Below are positions 54,301-62,613 of a stretch of DNA of 64,000 bases, piece after piece. The DNA comes from Armatimonadota bacterium (lineage in GTDB: Bacteria; Armatimonadota; Zipacnadia; JAUWAU01). The DNA lies in assembly GCA_030601885.1 (NCBI GenBank), contig JAUWAU010000004.1, forward strand, positions 62,001 through 126,000. The letters run 5' to 3'. The notes below the pieces were generated by a model. It was given only the letters and a program-made list of their open reading frames with translations, did not search any database and had not been told where the DNA came from. The stretch's first letter is position 1. Each line of letters begins with the position of its first letter. A program made the position numbers and the translations under genes.

Positions 54301-55488
54301 ATCGTGGCCGACTCTGAAACACCCGTGTGCGTTGCTGCAGGAGTGCGCGAGATCAACATCAGCCTGACGAGCACAACCGCCCAGGTACTGCGCGACCTTG
54401 CGGTTGGCCTCGAGGGGCAGCACGTCGTCGGCCTCACCGCACCGGGCGAGGGGTTAGCCTCGCTCGGCCCGCACGACACGCTCGAGCTGTCGAGGAGCGT
54501 GCGCGTGGCTCCGGAGGCGGCGCCGGGCGAGCGCATCTGGGTGCGAGTCGTGGCGCGTGCCCTCTCGCCCGACGGGCCGGTGTCTGCGACCACATGGGTG
54601 GACTTCACGGTCGTGCCCGCCATCGAAATCGAGCTCATCCCGTCGCGCCTGGACGCCGTACGAGCAGGCAGTCGGCAAGAGCTGTGGATGCGGGTCAGGA
54701 ACAACACAGGCAATGCGCGGGACGTTGAGGTCGCCCTGCTGGGGCCAGACGCCTGGCGTATCGAGCCGGCGTCGCGTACCGTGCGCGTCGAGCCGGGCCG
54801 GGCGGAGACGACAGCGGTGCGCCTCACCTTGCCGGAAGGCCCGGCCGTGCAGGAGTTCCGGATGCAGGCCCGTTACGGGGATTACACGGTCACTCAGACG
54901 CGCTACATGCGCACGCGTTCTGAGGAGGCGGAGCTCATCGATCTGCGGGACCGGAACATCGCCTTCTTTGCGGGCATGGTCCTTCGGGGCGACACGGAGC
55001 GGGAGTTAGACGGCGCCAGCGGGGCAAGCTTTCGGCCGGATAGGCTGCGGAGTGGGGGCATTGAGCGTGACGGTTTCTTCTGCCACCCGCCGTACAGAGG
55101 CGCTGTGGGCTACACCTTCGCCGTTTTCCCGCTCGAGCTGCCCGACGAGCAGATCGTACTGCGCTTCTACACCGGCCTTCGCGACGGCTCCACGTCCCAG
55201 GACGGCGTGCTGTTCAAAGTAGCGATACAGGACCAGCGAGGCGCGGAGCGCGAGCTGTTCAGCCGTCTTTGGCACCAGCTCTGCTGGGGCAAGTGGGCAG
55301 TGGACCTGTCCCCGTTCCGGGGGCAAAGGGTGCGGCTGAAGCTCATTTGCGACGTTGGGCCCGACGACAACTCCATCTCGGACTGGGCCTGCTGGGGCGA
55401 CGTGGCCGTAGTGGCAAAGGAGCCGCGAATGACGGCAGAGATAACACAGCATCAGCCGGCCGCGCCCGCCGTGCCGGCAAGGGATTGA
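51313..55488 (+). CDS. Very large secreted glycosidase-like multidomain protein
   Basis: About 1391 residues from ATG 51313, where MRALLPCVCCQLLLFVGAARVPAHAQ is a signal peptide. A discoidin/jelly-roll-like N-terminal part (to about 250) precedes a beta super-sandwich and a TIM barrel (about 480-780), with YKAYGIDGFIACHHEVTWRDG, YRFGLYTNYSDF and ASYCDVHTAVAPWGRVDYD. The Asp in CDVHT is a possible nucleophile, as in GH101/GH27-like folds. Three Ig/CARDB-like domains (NISLTSTTAQVLRDLAVGL; MRVRNNTGNARDVEVALLG) and a C-terminal beta-sandwich follow. It should act on a complex glycan outside the cytoplasm. Exact family not assigned. Confidence 0.75.
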   Translation: MRALLPCVCCQLLLFVGAARVPAHAQEVVPAINDVDPQAPLGEMPYEMANRPAPAQPIVDFQDLSGWSVACFNGATAKLERSREQRLWAEYSAKLTFTGRQRDGYVELRPPHAVRITETPSAVKLWCYGNNWGWIEEPGLTRVRIYVLLEDARDELHVIPMGTVNFKYWFMMHAHLASPQQEGRNWQNTGGDQNGVIDAPVSFVGIRVTPIADEQPRPIYFGSLEVYQETWPPLELEPVPEKLPFPTTPDTILPTLKAPCRNSTAKRGDTYVLTCDGDEKIEYLYRPTDGTLGDIRVRRGKFTFQPCAGGGIVAELGGAVFQPTDVALRRTLLSCDLRGDVVESRWRWERDTDALEFSLRLRAKGKSLLVQVDCLGGKATELVFGHTAGTPDPQLIYVPYLTLGDLGPATVLTNGVFLEGLVDWYVSDGSELYSREAVISPSAARYNGGVRYLPKTDGRRNDLHERLFINISSDFQEVLPNIPNPKSDAGDIARHYLWRNIGFMRLEMLEEYKAYGIDGFIACHHEVTWRDGGESFTMRLESAPKNVGDERLREYGAAVRALGYRFGLYTNYSDFASVSARWDDDSVCLLPDGQWRRAWPRCYAFKPTRAAEAEQWFAPRIHEKFGTNASYCDVHTAVAPWGRVDYDARVPGAGKFRAVFESYGRLLLNETKAHGGPAFSEGRLHWLYAGLVDGNYGQMRGAQRYRRPALVDFDLLKLHPLETDVGMGAPNMFYERRGGQWREDRSVHSPYFDRFIASTIAFGHIGYLTAEWGLPGTLKSYYLLRELQRRYAMVPVTQIRYNADGKLVDTSEALRTGAYRDSQVYVRYDSGLEVHANLSWDKDWEVRAGDRTYLLPPTGFVAYMPNELLEYSAAIDGRRVEYVDAPEYVYLDTRGQLLATDKLRTDGAVAVKRDEAEDAWWVIPATTASEVRIDAAAFGITPDAEELQVVAIAKDGSEADPPEVRRAGARATIFPVDGAIKYRLSAEPLAAQPPLRIVADSETPVCVAAGVREINISLTSTTAQVLRDLAVGLEGQHVVGLTAPGEGLASLGPHDTLELSRSVRVAPEAAPGERIWVRVVARALSPDGPVSATTWVDFTVVPAIEIELIPSRLDAVRAGSRQELWMRVRNNTGNARDVEVALLGPDAWRIEPASRTVRVEPGRAETTAVRLTLPEGPAVQEFRMQARYGDYTVTQTRYMRTRSEEAELIDLRDRNIAFFAGMVLRGDTERELDGASGASFRPDRLRSGGIERDGFFCHPPYRGAVGYTFAVFPLELPDEQIVLRFYTGLRDGSTSQDGVLFKVAIQDQRGAERELFSRLWHQLCWGKWAVDLSPFRGQRVRLKLICDVGPDDNSISDWACWGDVAVVAKEPRMTAEITQHQPAAPAVPARD

Positions 55489-55635
55489 CATCGCCGGATA
55501 GACGGCCGACGGGGCATAGGAGCATCAACGGGGCACAGCCGAGGCCGTCGGATATCCGTTCACGCCCGTACGTCTGCATCTGGCGCCGAATGCAGCGATG
55601 CGGGGAAAGTCCATGCAAGGAGGCCGCCCACGGCA

Positions 55636-55881
55636 TTGAAATCAGCAAGGAAGAGCAAAAAACGCAAGAAAAAGACGACCACCCGGACAGAGCCGCCGCG
55701 CAAACGCTCTGCCGGGCTTCGGCAGGGCCTGCGGATGCTGCTGTGGTTCATCCTCGTAGTGGTGAGCGTGGCCGTTGGCTTTTATGCGCTCTTCGCGTGG
55801 AGCTCGACCGGGAAGCAGCAACCGCCACCACCGCGGGAGGAGACAACGACATCGTCCCCGCAGGACCAGAGACCGCCGTAA
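55636..55881 (+). CDS. Small single-pass membrane protein
   Basis: 81 residues with a TTG start; AAGGAGG lies about 12 bases upstream. A strongly basic N-terminus (KSARKSKKRKKKTTTR) precedes one transmembrane helix (LLWFILVVVSVAVGFYALF) and a Pro/Thr-rich tail. By the positive-inside rule the N-terminus is cytoplasmic. No family recognised. It sits between the large glycosidase-like gene and the convergent DUF4838 gene. The base composition and hydrophobic pattern favour a real gene, but the TTG start is weak evidence. Confidence 0.5.
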   Translation: MKSARKSKKRKKKTTTRTEPPRKRSAGLRQGLRMLLWFILVVVSVAVGFYALFAWSSTGKQQPPPPREETTTSSPQDQRPP

Positions 55882-55963
55882 TCCTCTGGAGGGCCGACCC
55901 GGACACAAGGGCCTGGCGCATCGCCCTCTGTCTGACGTTGTTGGCTGGGTCAATCGAACGTCA

Positions 55964-58369
55964 TCAGCTCTCCGGCTGCTCGGGCTCTTCTTCCGCCTCG
56001 GTTCCATCAGCTTCAGTCTCTGCTTCTGCCTCGTCAACCGGCACAGCCGCGGGCTCTGTCTCTGCCTCAGGCGCACCTTCGGCTGCCTCCGCTTCACCCT
56101 CCTCAGGAGGCGTTTCCTCCTCCGGCTCCGGCTCGGGCTTGGGCTCCTCCTCCGGCTCCGGAGGTATGCGGTCGCGAGCTTCCTGAGCAACTTTCTCCAG
56201 ATGAGATATGACACGATCGTGGTATTGCATCAGCCCCGTTATCCCCCACTGGCCCTTGACCTCGTCCGCCACTTCGGCGATCATGTCCATGCCGCCGCGG
56301 TGGATTCCGGCGGCGTCACGCAGTTTCAGGTCGGCCACGCGTAAATACTTGGCCTTGAGGGTGTCCTCAGCCTTCTGCGCTGACTCCAGCTCCGCCAGCC
56401 CATCAACTTGCGTTGCCGTGCCCTCTACTTCACCCAAGGTGTACAGCCAGAGCTGATACTGGTTCAATACCAGTGATTCCATCCGGGTGTCCTCTACCTC
56501 TTGCCTCGCTTTTGCCATCGGCTCCCGAGCCATAGCCAGAACGTCTACCGCAGCCAGGATGCGTTCATGCATAGTGCGCGGTGACGCCTCTGAGCGCCAC
56601 GGTTGCTTGATGTCGCCATAGGTGGCCACCTGCCGCATGCCTTCCTCGAGGATGTTAGACACCCGCCGCATCGGATCAGCGGCCTCCCCGAACGACGCCT
56701 GACAGAAATCCCGGGTAATCTGATCCACATCGGCCTCGGTGTCCCATGCAAGGCGGGCAAAGGCGTACATGTTCAACGGATATGCCCAGCGACTGAACCG
56801 GCCGAACATGAGCGATTGCACCCGTCCGATGCCGAGGCTCTCGTAGAACCCCAGGTCCTCGGCGATCACGTGGTGCAGTGGCACTGCCAGGCTGCCGTAC
56901 AGAAGGGCGTCGGCGTAGTACTCGAAAACTTGCACGTTGCCGGCGAACGTCTCGACATATTGCCGCAGCGCGTCGGCGTATAGCTGATTCGTCTCACACT
57001 CCGGATCGCCAATGCTGTGCCCATAACAGCGCTCCCGAGGGGCGAACAACAGCATGACGGCGGGGTGCGGCTCCAGCGTCAAGTCGGCCTCCAGGGTGTC
57101 GTGATACGCGATGTAATCGATTGTTACGTCCTTGTCCTCGAGCGCCTCGGCCACGAAATTGCAGGCGGTGAGGTATTGGTCCTGAGGCAGCAGCTCGCGG
57201 CACTGCGAGCAGCAGCACCATCCCCCGTCAGCCACATCTTCTCCCCAGAAATGTATAACATCCGCCTCGGGAACGCTCTCGAGGTATTTGAGAAAGTTCT
57301 CGCGCACCAACTCCAGCGCGTCCGAGTTGGAGACGCACAGATTCCCGGACGGCTCGCGATTGCCCTTGGTGGACATCCGGAAGAGGCCGGGACGCTCCTC
57401 GAACAGCTCGCGAGGCAGGAGCTGCGGGATTATGTGTCCGCCGCCCTCGTAACTGAGGCCGCGCTGGTCCAACTCGAAGTGAAGGAGCTCGAAAACGTCC
57501 TCCGGGGCGCGAAACATGAAGTGGCTGCAGCGGTTCTTCGCCAGCCAGTCAATGAACTCGGTGTCATCGACGATCCGCTGCTCCTTCTGCGCCTCGTCGT
57601 CGTGATCCACAAAGCTGCTATCCTCGACGAAGCTGCGGACGGCGAATCGCGGGTTCTCCACGGAGCTCTCCGCGTCCACCTCAATGGCGCCTCGATGGGG
57701 CGTGTATTCGTGCTCCTCGCCCGGTATAGGCCATCGGCAGCCGAGGCGCTCCAGGAGCGCATAGACCGCAAAAAGCGTTCCCCTCCCCTTGCCTCCGAAG
57801 AGCCTTATGGCCTCGGGGGTTACGTCGATAACGAAGCCGTCGTCCTGGACGCCCCGCTCGGCCATCTCGTCATCGGGCACGCCGCCGATCAGTATCGCCT
57901 TATCGATCCCCTCTCCGCCCGGCTTCACCTCCAGTGACGCCCCGCAGATCTTCTCCAGATACTTGGCCAGTTCCGCCGCGGCAAACGACTCAACGTCCGT
58001 CGGCTCAGCCGGTACAACTATGTGGAATTGTGGCTGCCCATCAGCGACGATGGGCACTTGGACAGCCGGTGTGGGCTCTTCCGCTTCCGCGGCCTCGGGC
58101 TCCGCCTCCGCCACAGCCTCCTCGTCCGCCTCTTCCTCGTCCTCGCGGTCCTGTGCTTGCTCGTCCTCCGCCGCTTCCGCGACATCGTCTTCGGCAGCTA
58201 CGGCTTCTTCAGTGCTCTCGAGCTTCGCATCGTCTTCGTCTGCGGGCGCCTCGGCTTCAGGCGCTTCGGAGAGGTCCGTATCAGGCCGGCTGTCGTCCTC
58301 GGCGCTGTCTGCCGGAGCCTCCTGCGCCTCGCGCTCCTCTTCGGCTTCCGCCTCGGTCTTTTCTGGCAC
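55964..58369 (-). CDS. DUF4838 / GH67-N-like protein with acidic N- and C-terminal tails
   Basis: About 801 residues from GTG 58369, chosen because GAGGAGGA lies seven bases upstream; the ATG at 58492 would add 41 unlike residues. The core (about 110-740) has QFHIVVPAEPTDVESFAAAE and YALLERLGCRWPIPGEE, the GH67/GH20 N-like domain. ADVIHFWGEDVADGGWCCCSQ with CRELLP follows, the DUF4838 Cys-rich barrel motif. Both ends are Glu/Asp/Ala/Pro-rich: about residues 1-105 and the last 70. No export signal is visible, unlike most DUF4838 proteins. Substrate unknown; probably glycan-related. Confidence 0.8.
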   Translation of the reverse strand: MPEKTEAEAEEEREAQEAPADSAEDDSRPDTDLSEAPEAEAPADEDDAKLESTEEAVAAEDDVAEAAEDEQAQDREDEEEADEEAVAEAEPEAAEAEEPTPAVQVPIVADGQPQFHIVVPAEPTDVESFAAAELAKYLEKICGASLEVKPGGEGIDKAILIGGVPDDEMAERGVQDDGFVIDVTPEAIRLFGGKGRGTLFAVYALLERLGCRWPIPGEEHEYTPHRGAIEVDAESSVENPRFAVRSFVEDSSFVDHDDEAQKEQRIVDDTEFIDWLAKNRCSHFMFRAPEDVFELLHFELDQRGLSYEGGGHIIPQLLPRELFEERPGLFRMSTKGNREPSGNLCVSNSDALELVRENFLKYLESVPEADVIHFWGEDVADGGWCCCSQCRELLPQDQYLTACNFVAEALEDKDVTIDYIAYHDTLEADLTLEPHPAVMLLFAPRERCYGHSIGDPECETNQLYADALRQYVETFAGNVQVFEYYADALLYGSLAVPLHHVIAEDLGFYESLGIGRVQSLMFGRFSRWAYPLNMYAFARLAWDTEADVDQITRDFCQASFGEAADPMRRVSNILEEGMRQVATYGDIKQPWRSEASPRTMHERILAAVDVLAMAREPMAKARQEVEDTRMESLVLNQYQLWLYTLGEVEGTATQVDGLAELESAQKAEDTLKAKYLRVADLKLRDAAGIHRGGMDMIAEVADEVKGQWGITGLMQYHDRVISHLEKVAQEARDRIPPEPEEEPKPEPEPEEETPPEEGEAEAAEGAPEAETEPAAVPVDEAEAETEADGTEAEEEPEQPES

Positions 58370-58619
58370 TGCGTATTCCTCCTCGGCTCCTGTGCGTGCG
58401 CTCCACGGGGAAGCGCGCACAGGCTGGGCGTCCCCCAAAGACAACGCGCGCCACCGGCGTTCCCCGAGGGGAGCTGGAGGCGCGGTGCACATGCGGCTGA
58501 CCGCACTGGCCCGTGGCCATCACTGCCACCGGGCCGACGTCGTCACATCTCAGACGCCGCACTATAGTCGATTCTGTGCCGTTTGACAAGGGCGAAAGGC
58601 ACCTGCGTCCCCTCGTATG

Positions 58620-59042
58620 TCACGGAACATCAGTGACGATGATATTGCCGTCGCAGTCAAAGGAATAGGTCCTGAGCCGTAGATTCTCGATCCCCCGAAC
58701 CAACTGCTTCGCGGCCTCGACGCTCTCGGCGGGTACAAACACATAGCACGCCGTCGCGTGCTGACCAAACAGCCGCCATTGGCCCGAGTGTCCGCGTGTT
58801 ACGGTGCTTTTCGTTTCTACTTCGCCGACAGCAACGATCTCTCTGTCCGGCCTCATGAGAGCCACAATATCGGGATAGACCGTGTCGTAGCTCCCATCGG
58901 CCGTCACATACGTCAGGCCGCAATTCTCCTCGATGCCGGGGTTCATGATGACGTGGCACGTCTCTTGGGGGAAGCGCTGCTGCGCCACCAGAAGTACCAC
59001 CCGGTCATGTTCTGCCTGCTCTTCGCGGGAACGCCTCGCCAT
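58620..59042 (-). CDS. Small PD-(D/E)XK nuclease-like protein
   Basis: 140 residues. VYPDIVAL (Asp 58) is followed after about 17 residues by EVETK (Glu 76, Lys 78), a PD...ExK arrangement typical of the restriction-endonuclease-like fold. GHSGQWRLFGQHATACYVFVP after it fits the helix and strand beyond the core. No methylase, specificity subunit or phage gene is nearby. It may be an orphan nuclease or a DNA-binding relative. ATG 59042 is the only good start. Leftward; divergent from the sugar nucleotidyltransferase gene. Confidence 0.65.
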   Translation of the reverse strand: MARRSREEQAEHDRVVLLVAQQRFPQETCHVIMNPGIEENCGLTYVTADGSYDTVYPDIVALMRPDREIVAVGEVETKSTVTRGHSGQWRLFGQHATACYVFVPAESVEAAKQLVRGIENLRLRTYSFDCDGNIIVTDVP

Positions 59043-59261
59043 GAAGCCCCCCCCCTCCGCCCCGCATCGGTTGTTACTTTCGCCGGGAGCGGCACGCGCT
59101 CCTCCTCAACGCCGCGCACCCCATGGCCAACACATCGGTGGCCTGGGGCCTCCTGCGTACGCTGCTCCGTCGTGGCTCGTGCCGCCGGCATCGACCTGTA
59201 TACCTGATGAGGCAGCGACAACGTCCGCAGCCTGGCCAACGTTCGGCGCCGTTTCACTTGC

Positions 59262-59291
59262 TTGACGCTGCGTTTGGGCGTGTGATAGACT
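59262..59291 (+). promoter_or_regulatory. Sigma70-type promoter TTGACG-N18-TAGACT
   Basis: TTGACG (59262-59267) and TAGACT (59286-59291) are 18 bases apart. The start near 59298 would leave about 100 bases of leader before the nucleotidyltransferase gene. Nothing else is seen in the 358-base gap 59043-59400. Confidence 0.55.
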
Positions 59292-59400
59292 TTCACCCTC
59301 GTGCCCTGCGGAGCGTGCCCGCCGGAGGCCGATAGGGCCACTGACCGGGCATGGCCGGCCAGCGGCACGGGCCTGTGAAGCTCTTCCGAGGTGATTCTCT

Positions 59401-60759
59401 GTGATCGACACTGTAGCGATATTTGAAGATGGCACGGTCGGGGATCTGGGCTCGATCGCCTTCACGAGGCCCGTGTACGAGCTGCGGTGCGGCCTGACAT
59501 CGCTGCGCACACGGATAACGCGGCACTATCCGAAGGCCAAGCTGCATTTACTGTGTCGGCACTGCCTCGGCGCCGTGCTGCAGGAGGAGCTGGCTCGCGA
59601 GGGTGTGGAGGCAACTGTGAATGACCTGGCCGCGCTGCGCCAGACGGGGGCGTTGTTCATCAATGGCGGCGTGCTCGCCCATGGCGATATGCCGCCGCTG
59701 GCCGGTGAGAACGTCGTGGCAAAGCAGGACGGACGGGTCCTGTACGCCCGGCTCGACGGCGCCAGCGTGCCGGACCTGGCTGACCAGATACAGACGGACG
59801 ATGCCGGCGGCATCTCCCTCGCCGTGCCGGCCGGAGTGGCCGGCAACGAGACGCGAGATATGTCCGTGGTCCGATACCCGTGGGACCTGATTAAGGCGAA
59901 CGCCGAGGCCATCGAGCAGGACGTGATGGCGATAGGCGCGGCGAAGCCATCGGACGGCGTGGTGGAACGGGGCGCCTACGTGCGGGTGACTGATGGCGAT
60001 GGTGTCACGGTATACGACGGCGACGAGGCAACCCGGCTCGCCGCGGAGGCCAAGATCCCTCTGCATGTTGGCAGTGGCTCGGTCGTGCATCCTGGGACCG
60101 TGTTGGACACGACGGAGGGGGTCATCTACATCGACGAAGGCGTCACGGTCCGCCCCCCAACGCTCATTGACGGCCCGTGTTACCTTGGCGTGGACACCCT
60201 GATCGACGGGGCGAAGATACGTGAGGGGTGCTCGATAGGCCCGGTATGCAAAGTCGCCGGGGAGGTAGAGGAGAGCATATTCCAGGGGTATAGCAACAAG
60301 CACCACGATGGTTTCCTGGGTCACGCATACGTGGGCGAATGGGTCAACATAGGAGCCCTGGCAACCAACAGCGACCTGAAGAATAACTACGGCGACGTTG
60401 ACGTGTTCCTCACGTCGGAGCAATATGCCACTGCAAAGGCGACCCCGTCGGGCGAGTACAAGATGGTGGGCTCCTACCTGGGTGACCATACGAAGCTCGG
60501 CATCGGCGTAATGCTCAACACCGGCACGCACGTGGGCGTTGCCTGCAACGTCGTGTTCGGGGCCATGCCGCCCAAGTACGTGCCGTCGTTTAGCTGGCCG
60601 GCGCGCGATGGCTTCGTGGCGTACGATTTGGAAAGAATGCTCGACACCGCCGAGCGCGTCATGGGCCGCCGGGACCGAGCGCCATCGGAGGCCTACAGGG
60701 CGCTCATCAGGCACATCTTCGCAGAGACCGCCGCCGACAGGTCGCGGTGTTGGGAGTAA
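59401..60759 (+). CDS. Putative sugar nucleotidyltransferase with left-handed beta-helix
   Basis: 452 residues from GTG 59401, with GAGGTGA upstream. The sequence matches the GlmU-like putative sugar nucleotidyltransferase family: FEDGTVGDLGSIAFTRPVYE at the start, FINGGVLAHGDMPPL, then a hexapeptide helix (about 220-400) with IYIDEGVTVRPPTLIDGPCY and KHHDGFLGHAYVGEWVNIGA. The usual pyrophosphorylase G-x-G-T-R-hexa-P-K loop is missing at the N-terminus, as is typical of this branch. It may use a sugar-1-phosphate or act as an acyltransferase. It leads a rightward run with the polyol dehydrogenase genes. Confidence 0.82.
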   Translation: MIDTVAIFEDGTVGDLGSIAFTRPVYELRCGLTSLRTRITRHYPKAKLHLLCRHCLGAVLQEELAREGVEATVNDLAALRQTGALFINGGVLAHGDMPPLAGENVVAKQDGRVLYARLDGASVPDLADQIQTDDAGGISLAVPAGVAGNETRDMSVVRYPWDLIKANAEAIEQDVMAIGAAKPSDGVVERGAYVRVTDGDGVTVYDGDEATRLAAEAKIPLHVGSGSVVHPGTVLDTTEGVIYIDEGVTVRPPTLIDGPCYLGVDTLIDGAKIREGCSIGPVCKVAGEVEESIFQGYSNKHHDGFLGHAYVGEWVNIGALATNSDLKNNYGDVDVFLTSEQYATAKATPSGEYKMVGSYLGDHTKLGIGVMLNTGTHVGVACNVVFGAMPPKYVPSFSWPARDGFVAYDLERMLDTAERVMGRRDRAPSEAYRALIRHIFAETAADRSRCWE

Positions 60760-60844
60760 GCCGCCGAGAAGCCGGCGTCAAACTGCAGTTCTCCACTTCC
60801 GGCACCATCACGCGTCCTGCCGAGCGCTGAGAGGCACGACCCCC

Positions 60845-62611
60845 GTGAACGACGTGTTGCAGCAGTACCGTTTGGCCGCATCCCCGATCCCCCAGACGAT
60901 GCTTGCCTGGGAGCTGTACGGCTCCGGGTTCGAGAAGCTGGGGAAAGGCAACAGGCCGGCCGAGATACCCGTACCGCGGCCGGGCCCGGGCGAGCTGCTC
61001 GCGCGCGTCGATGCGTGTGGGCTGTGCTTTAGCGACGTGAAGATCATCAACCTCGGGGGCGAGCACCCGCGACTCTCGGGGCGCGATCTCGCCACCAGGC
61101 CCGTGATCCCTGGCCACGAAGCGGCGCTGACCATCGTCGAGATCGGGCGCGATCTCACCGGCAGCTTCAAGGTGGGCGACCGCTTCATCGTGCAGGCCGA
61201 CATCACGTACAAGGGACGCGGGCTCGCCTTCGGCTATGCCCTTCCTGGTGCGCTGGCACAGTACGTGCCCATAGGCAGGGAGATCCTGCATGGGGACGAC
61301 GGCTGCTACCTATTGCCGACGCGGCCGAGCACCGGGTACGCCGAGGCGGCGTTGGCGGAGCCGTGGGCCTGCGTGGAGGCATCATATCGCGCCGTGTACC
61401 GCACCGCCCTCAAGGCCAACGGCATCGCCCTGTTTCTCGGCGCGCCCCACAGAGCAGCATCGTACGAGATCAGTGCCGGGATGGATGCAGCATCGCACCC
61501 GCATCAAGTGCTGCTGCACAACAGCCTCGGCCCGACGGTGGCTGCTGATCTTGCGGCGAAGGCACGCGCGGCCGGCGCTGTCGTCGCCGAGTGCCGGGGA
61601 CCTGTCCGCCGACTCCCAGAGCGCTACGCGGATGGGGCGGCATTTGACGATGTCGTCGTCCTCGGCACGCCCGACAAGGGCGCGGCAACAGCCGCGGCCG
61701 CGTGTCTGGCAAAAGGCGGCATCCTGAATATCGTGGCCACCGATGCCATCGGCGACCAAGTGGCCGTAGACGTGGGACGCGTCCATTATGAGGCCACGTA
61801 CTACGTCGGCACGACGGGCACCGACATCGCCGAGGCGTACAGGCAGGTCCGTCCCAGCGGGAGCGAGTTGTCAGCCGGCGGCGCAGCGCTCTTTCTCGGC
61901 GCCGGCGGGCCCATGGGGAAAATGCACGTCCAGCGGGCGCTGGAGATGGAGGACGGGCCCGCGGTCGTGGTCGCCACCGACATCGACGCCGACCGTCTGG
62001 CCGGAGTAGAGCAGCGCTTCCGCGCGACGGCGAGGCGGCGGGGCGCCAAGCTCGTCTGCCTGAACCCGGCGACGATGAGCGATGAGGCGTTCAGCGACGC
62101 CCTCAATCGGACGACTCGGGGACGCGGATTCGACGACATCTGCACGCTCGTGCCGTCGGCTGAGCTCATCGGGCAGGCGGCCGATTGGCTGGGCCCGCGT
62201 GCAGTAATGAACATCTTCGCCGGCATCGCTTTGGGGACGATGGCGGAGCTCGACCTGAGCCGCGTCTACCGGCAGGGCGCGCGCTTCGTCGGCACCAGCG
62301 GCTCGGCCATCGCTGACCTCCAGTACACGCTCAAAAAGACCGAGGGCGGGAACCTGTCACCCAACGGCTCTGTGGCCGCCATCGGCGGCATCAACGCCGT
62401 CAAAGAGGGGCTGCGGGCGGTTGCCGAGGGGCGCTTTCCCGGCAAGATCGTCATCTATCCTCAGATCGCTGACCTGGAGCTCGCCGCGCTGCCCCGGCTA
62501 CGCAAAAGCGCACCCGACGTGGCCGATGGACTCGATAGCGGGGCCACTTGGTCGAAGACGGCTGAGGAGGCACTCCTTTCGCGCCACGTGGCGGCGCGGG
62601 GAGGCGCATAG
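60845..62611 (+). CDS. Double-size zinc-type alcohol/sorbitol dehydrogenase-like protein
   Basis: 588 residues from GTG 60845; the longest frame from 60539 is an artefact overlapping the preceding gene. The N-terminal catalytic domain has LLARVDACGLCFSDVKII and VIPGHEAALTIVEIG, the zinc-binding motifs of medium-chain dehydrogenases. Two Rossmann-like parts follow: HQVLLHNSLGPTVAADLAAK, then AALFLGAGGPMGKMHVQRAL. Usual members are about 350 residues. It ends two bases before a SrlD-like gene, so both probably act on one polyol. The extra nucleotide-type domain is unexplained. Confidence 0.8.
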   Translation: MNDVLQQYRLAASPIPQTMLAWELYGSGFEKLGKGNRPAEIPVPRPGPGELLARVDACGLCFSDVKIINLGGEHPRLSGRDLATRPVIPGHEAALTIVEIGRDLTGSFKVGDRFIVQADITYKGRGLAFGYALPGALAQYVPIGREILHGDDGCYLLPTRPSTGYAEAALAEPWACVEASYRAVYRTALKANGIALFLGAPHRAASYEISAGMDAASHPHQVLLHNSLGPTVAADLAAKARAAGAVVAECRGPVRRLPERYADGAAFDDVVVLGTPDKGAATAAAACLAKGGILNIVATDAIGDQVAVDVGRVHYEATYYVGTTGTDIAEAYRQVRPSGSELSAGGAALFLGAGGPMGKMHVQRALEMEDGPAVVVATDIDADRLAGVEQRFRATARRRGAKLVCLNPATMSDEAFSDALNRTTRGRGFDDICTLVPSAELIGQAADWLGPRAVMNIFAGIALGTMAELDLSRVYRQGARFVGTSGSAIADLQYTLKKTEGGNLSPNGSVAAIGGINAVKEGLRAVAEGRFPGKIVIYPQIADLELAALPRLRKSAPDVADGLDSGATWSKTAEEALLSRHVAARGGA

Positions 62612-62613
62612 CA

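Noticed and set aside
51505..54423. 972-residue open frame on the minus strand
   Set aside because: Antisense shadow of the large glycosidase-like gene.
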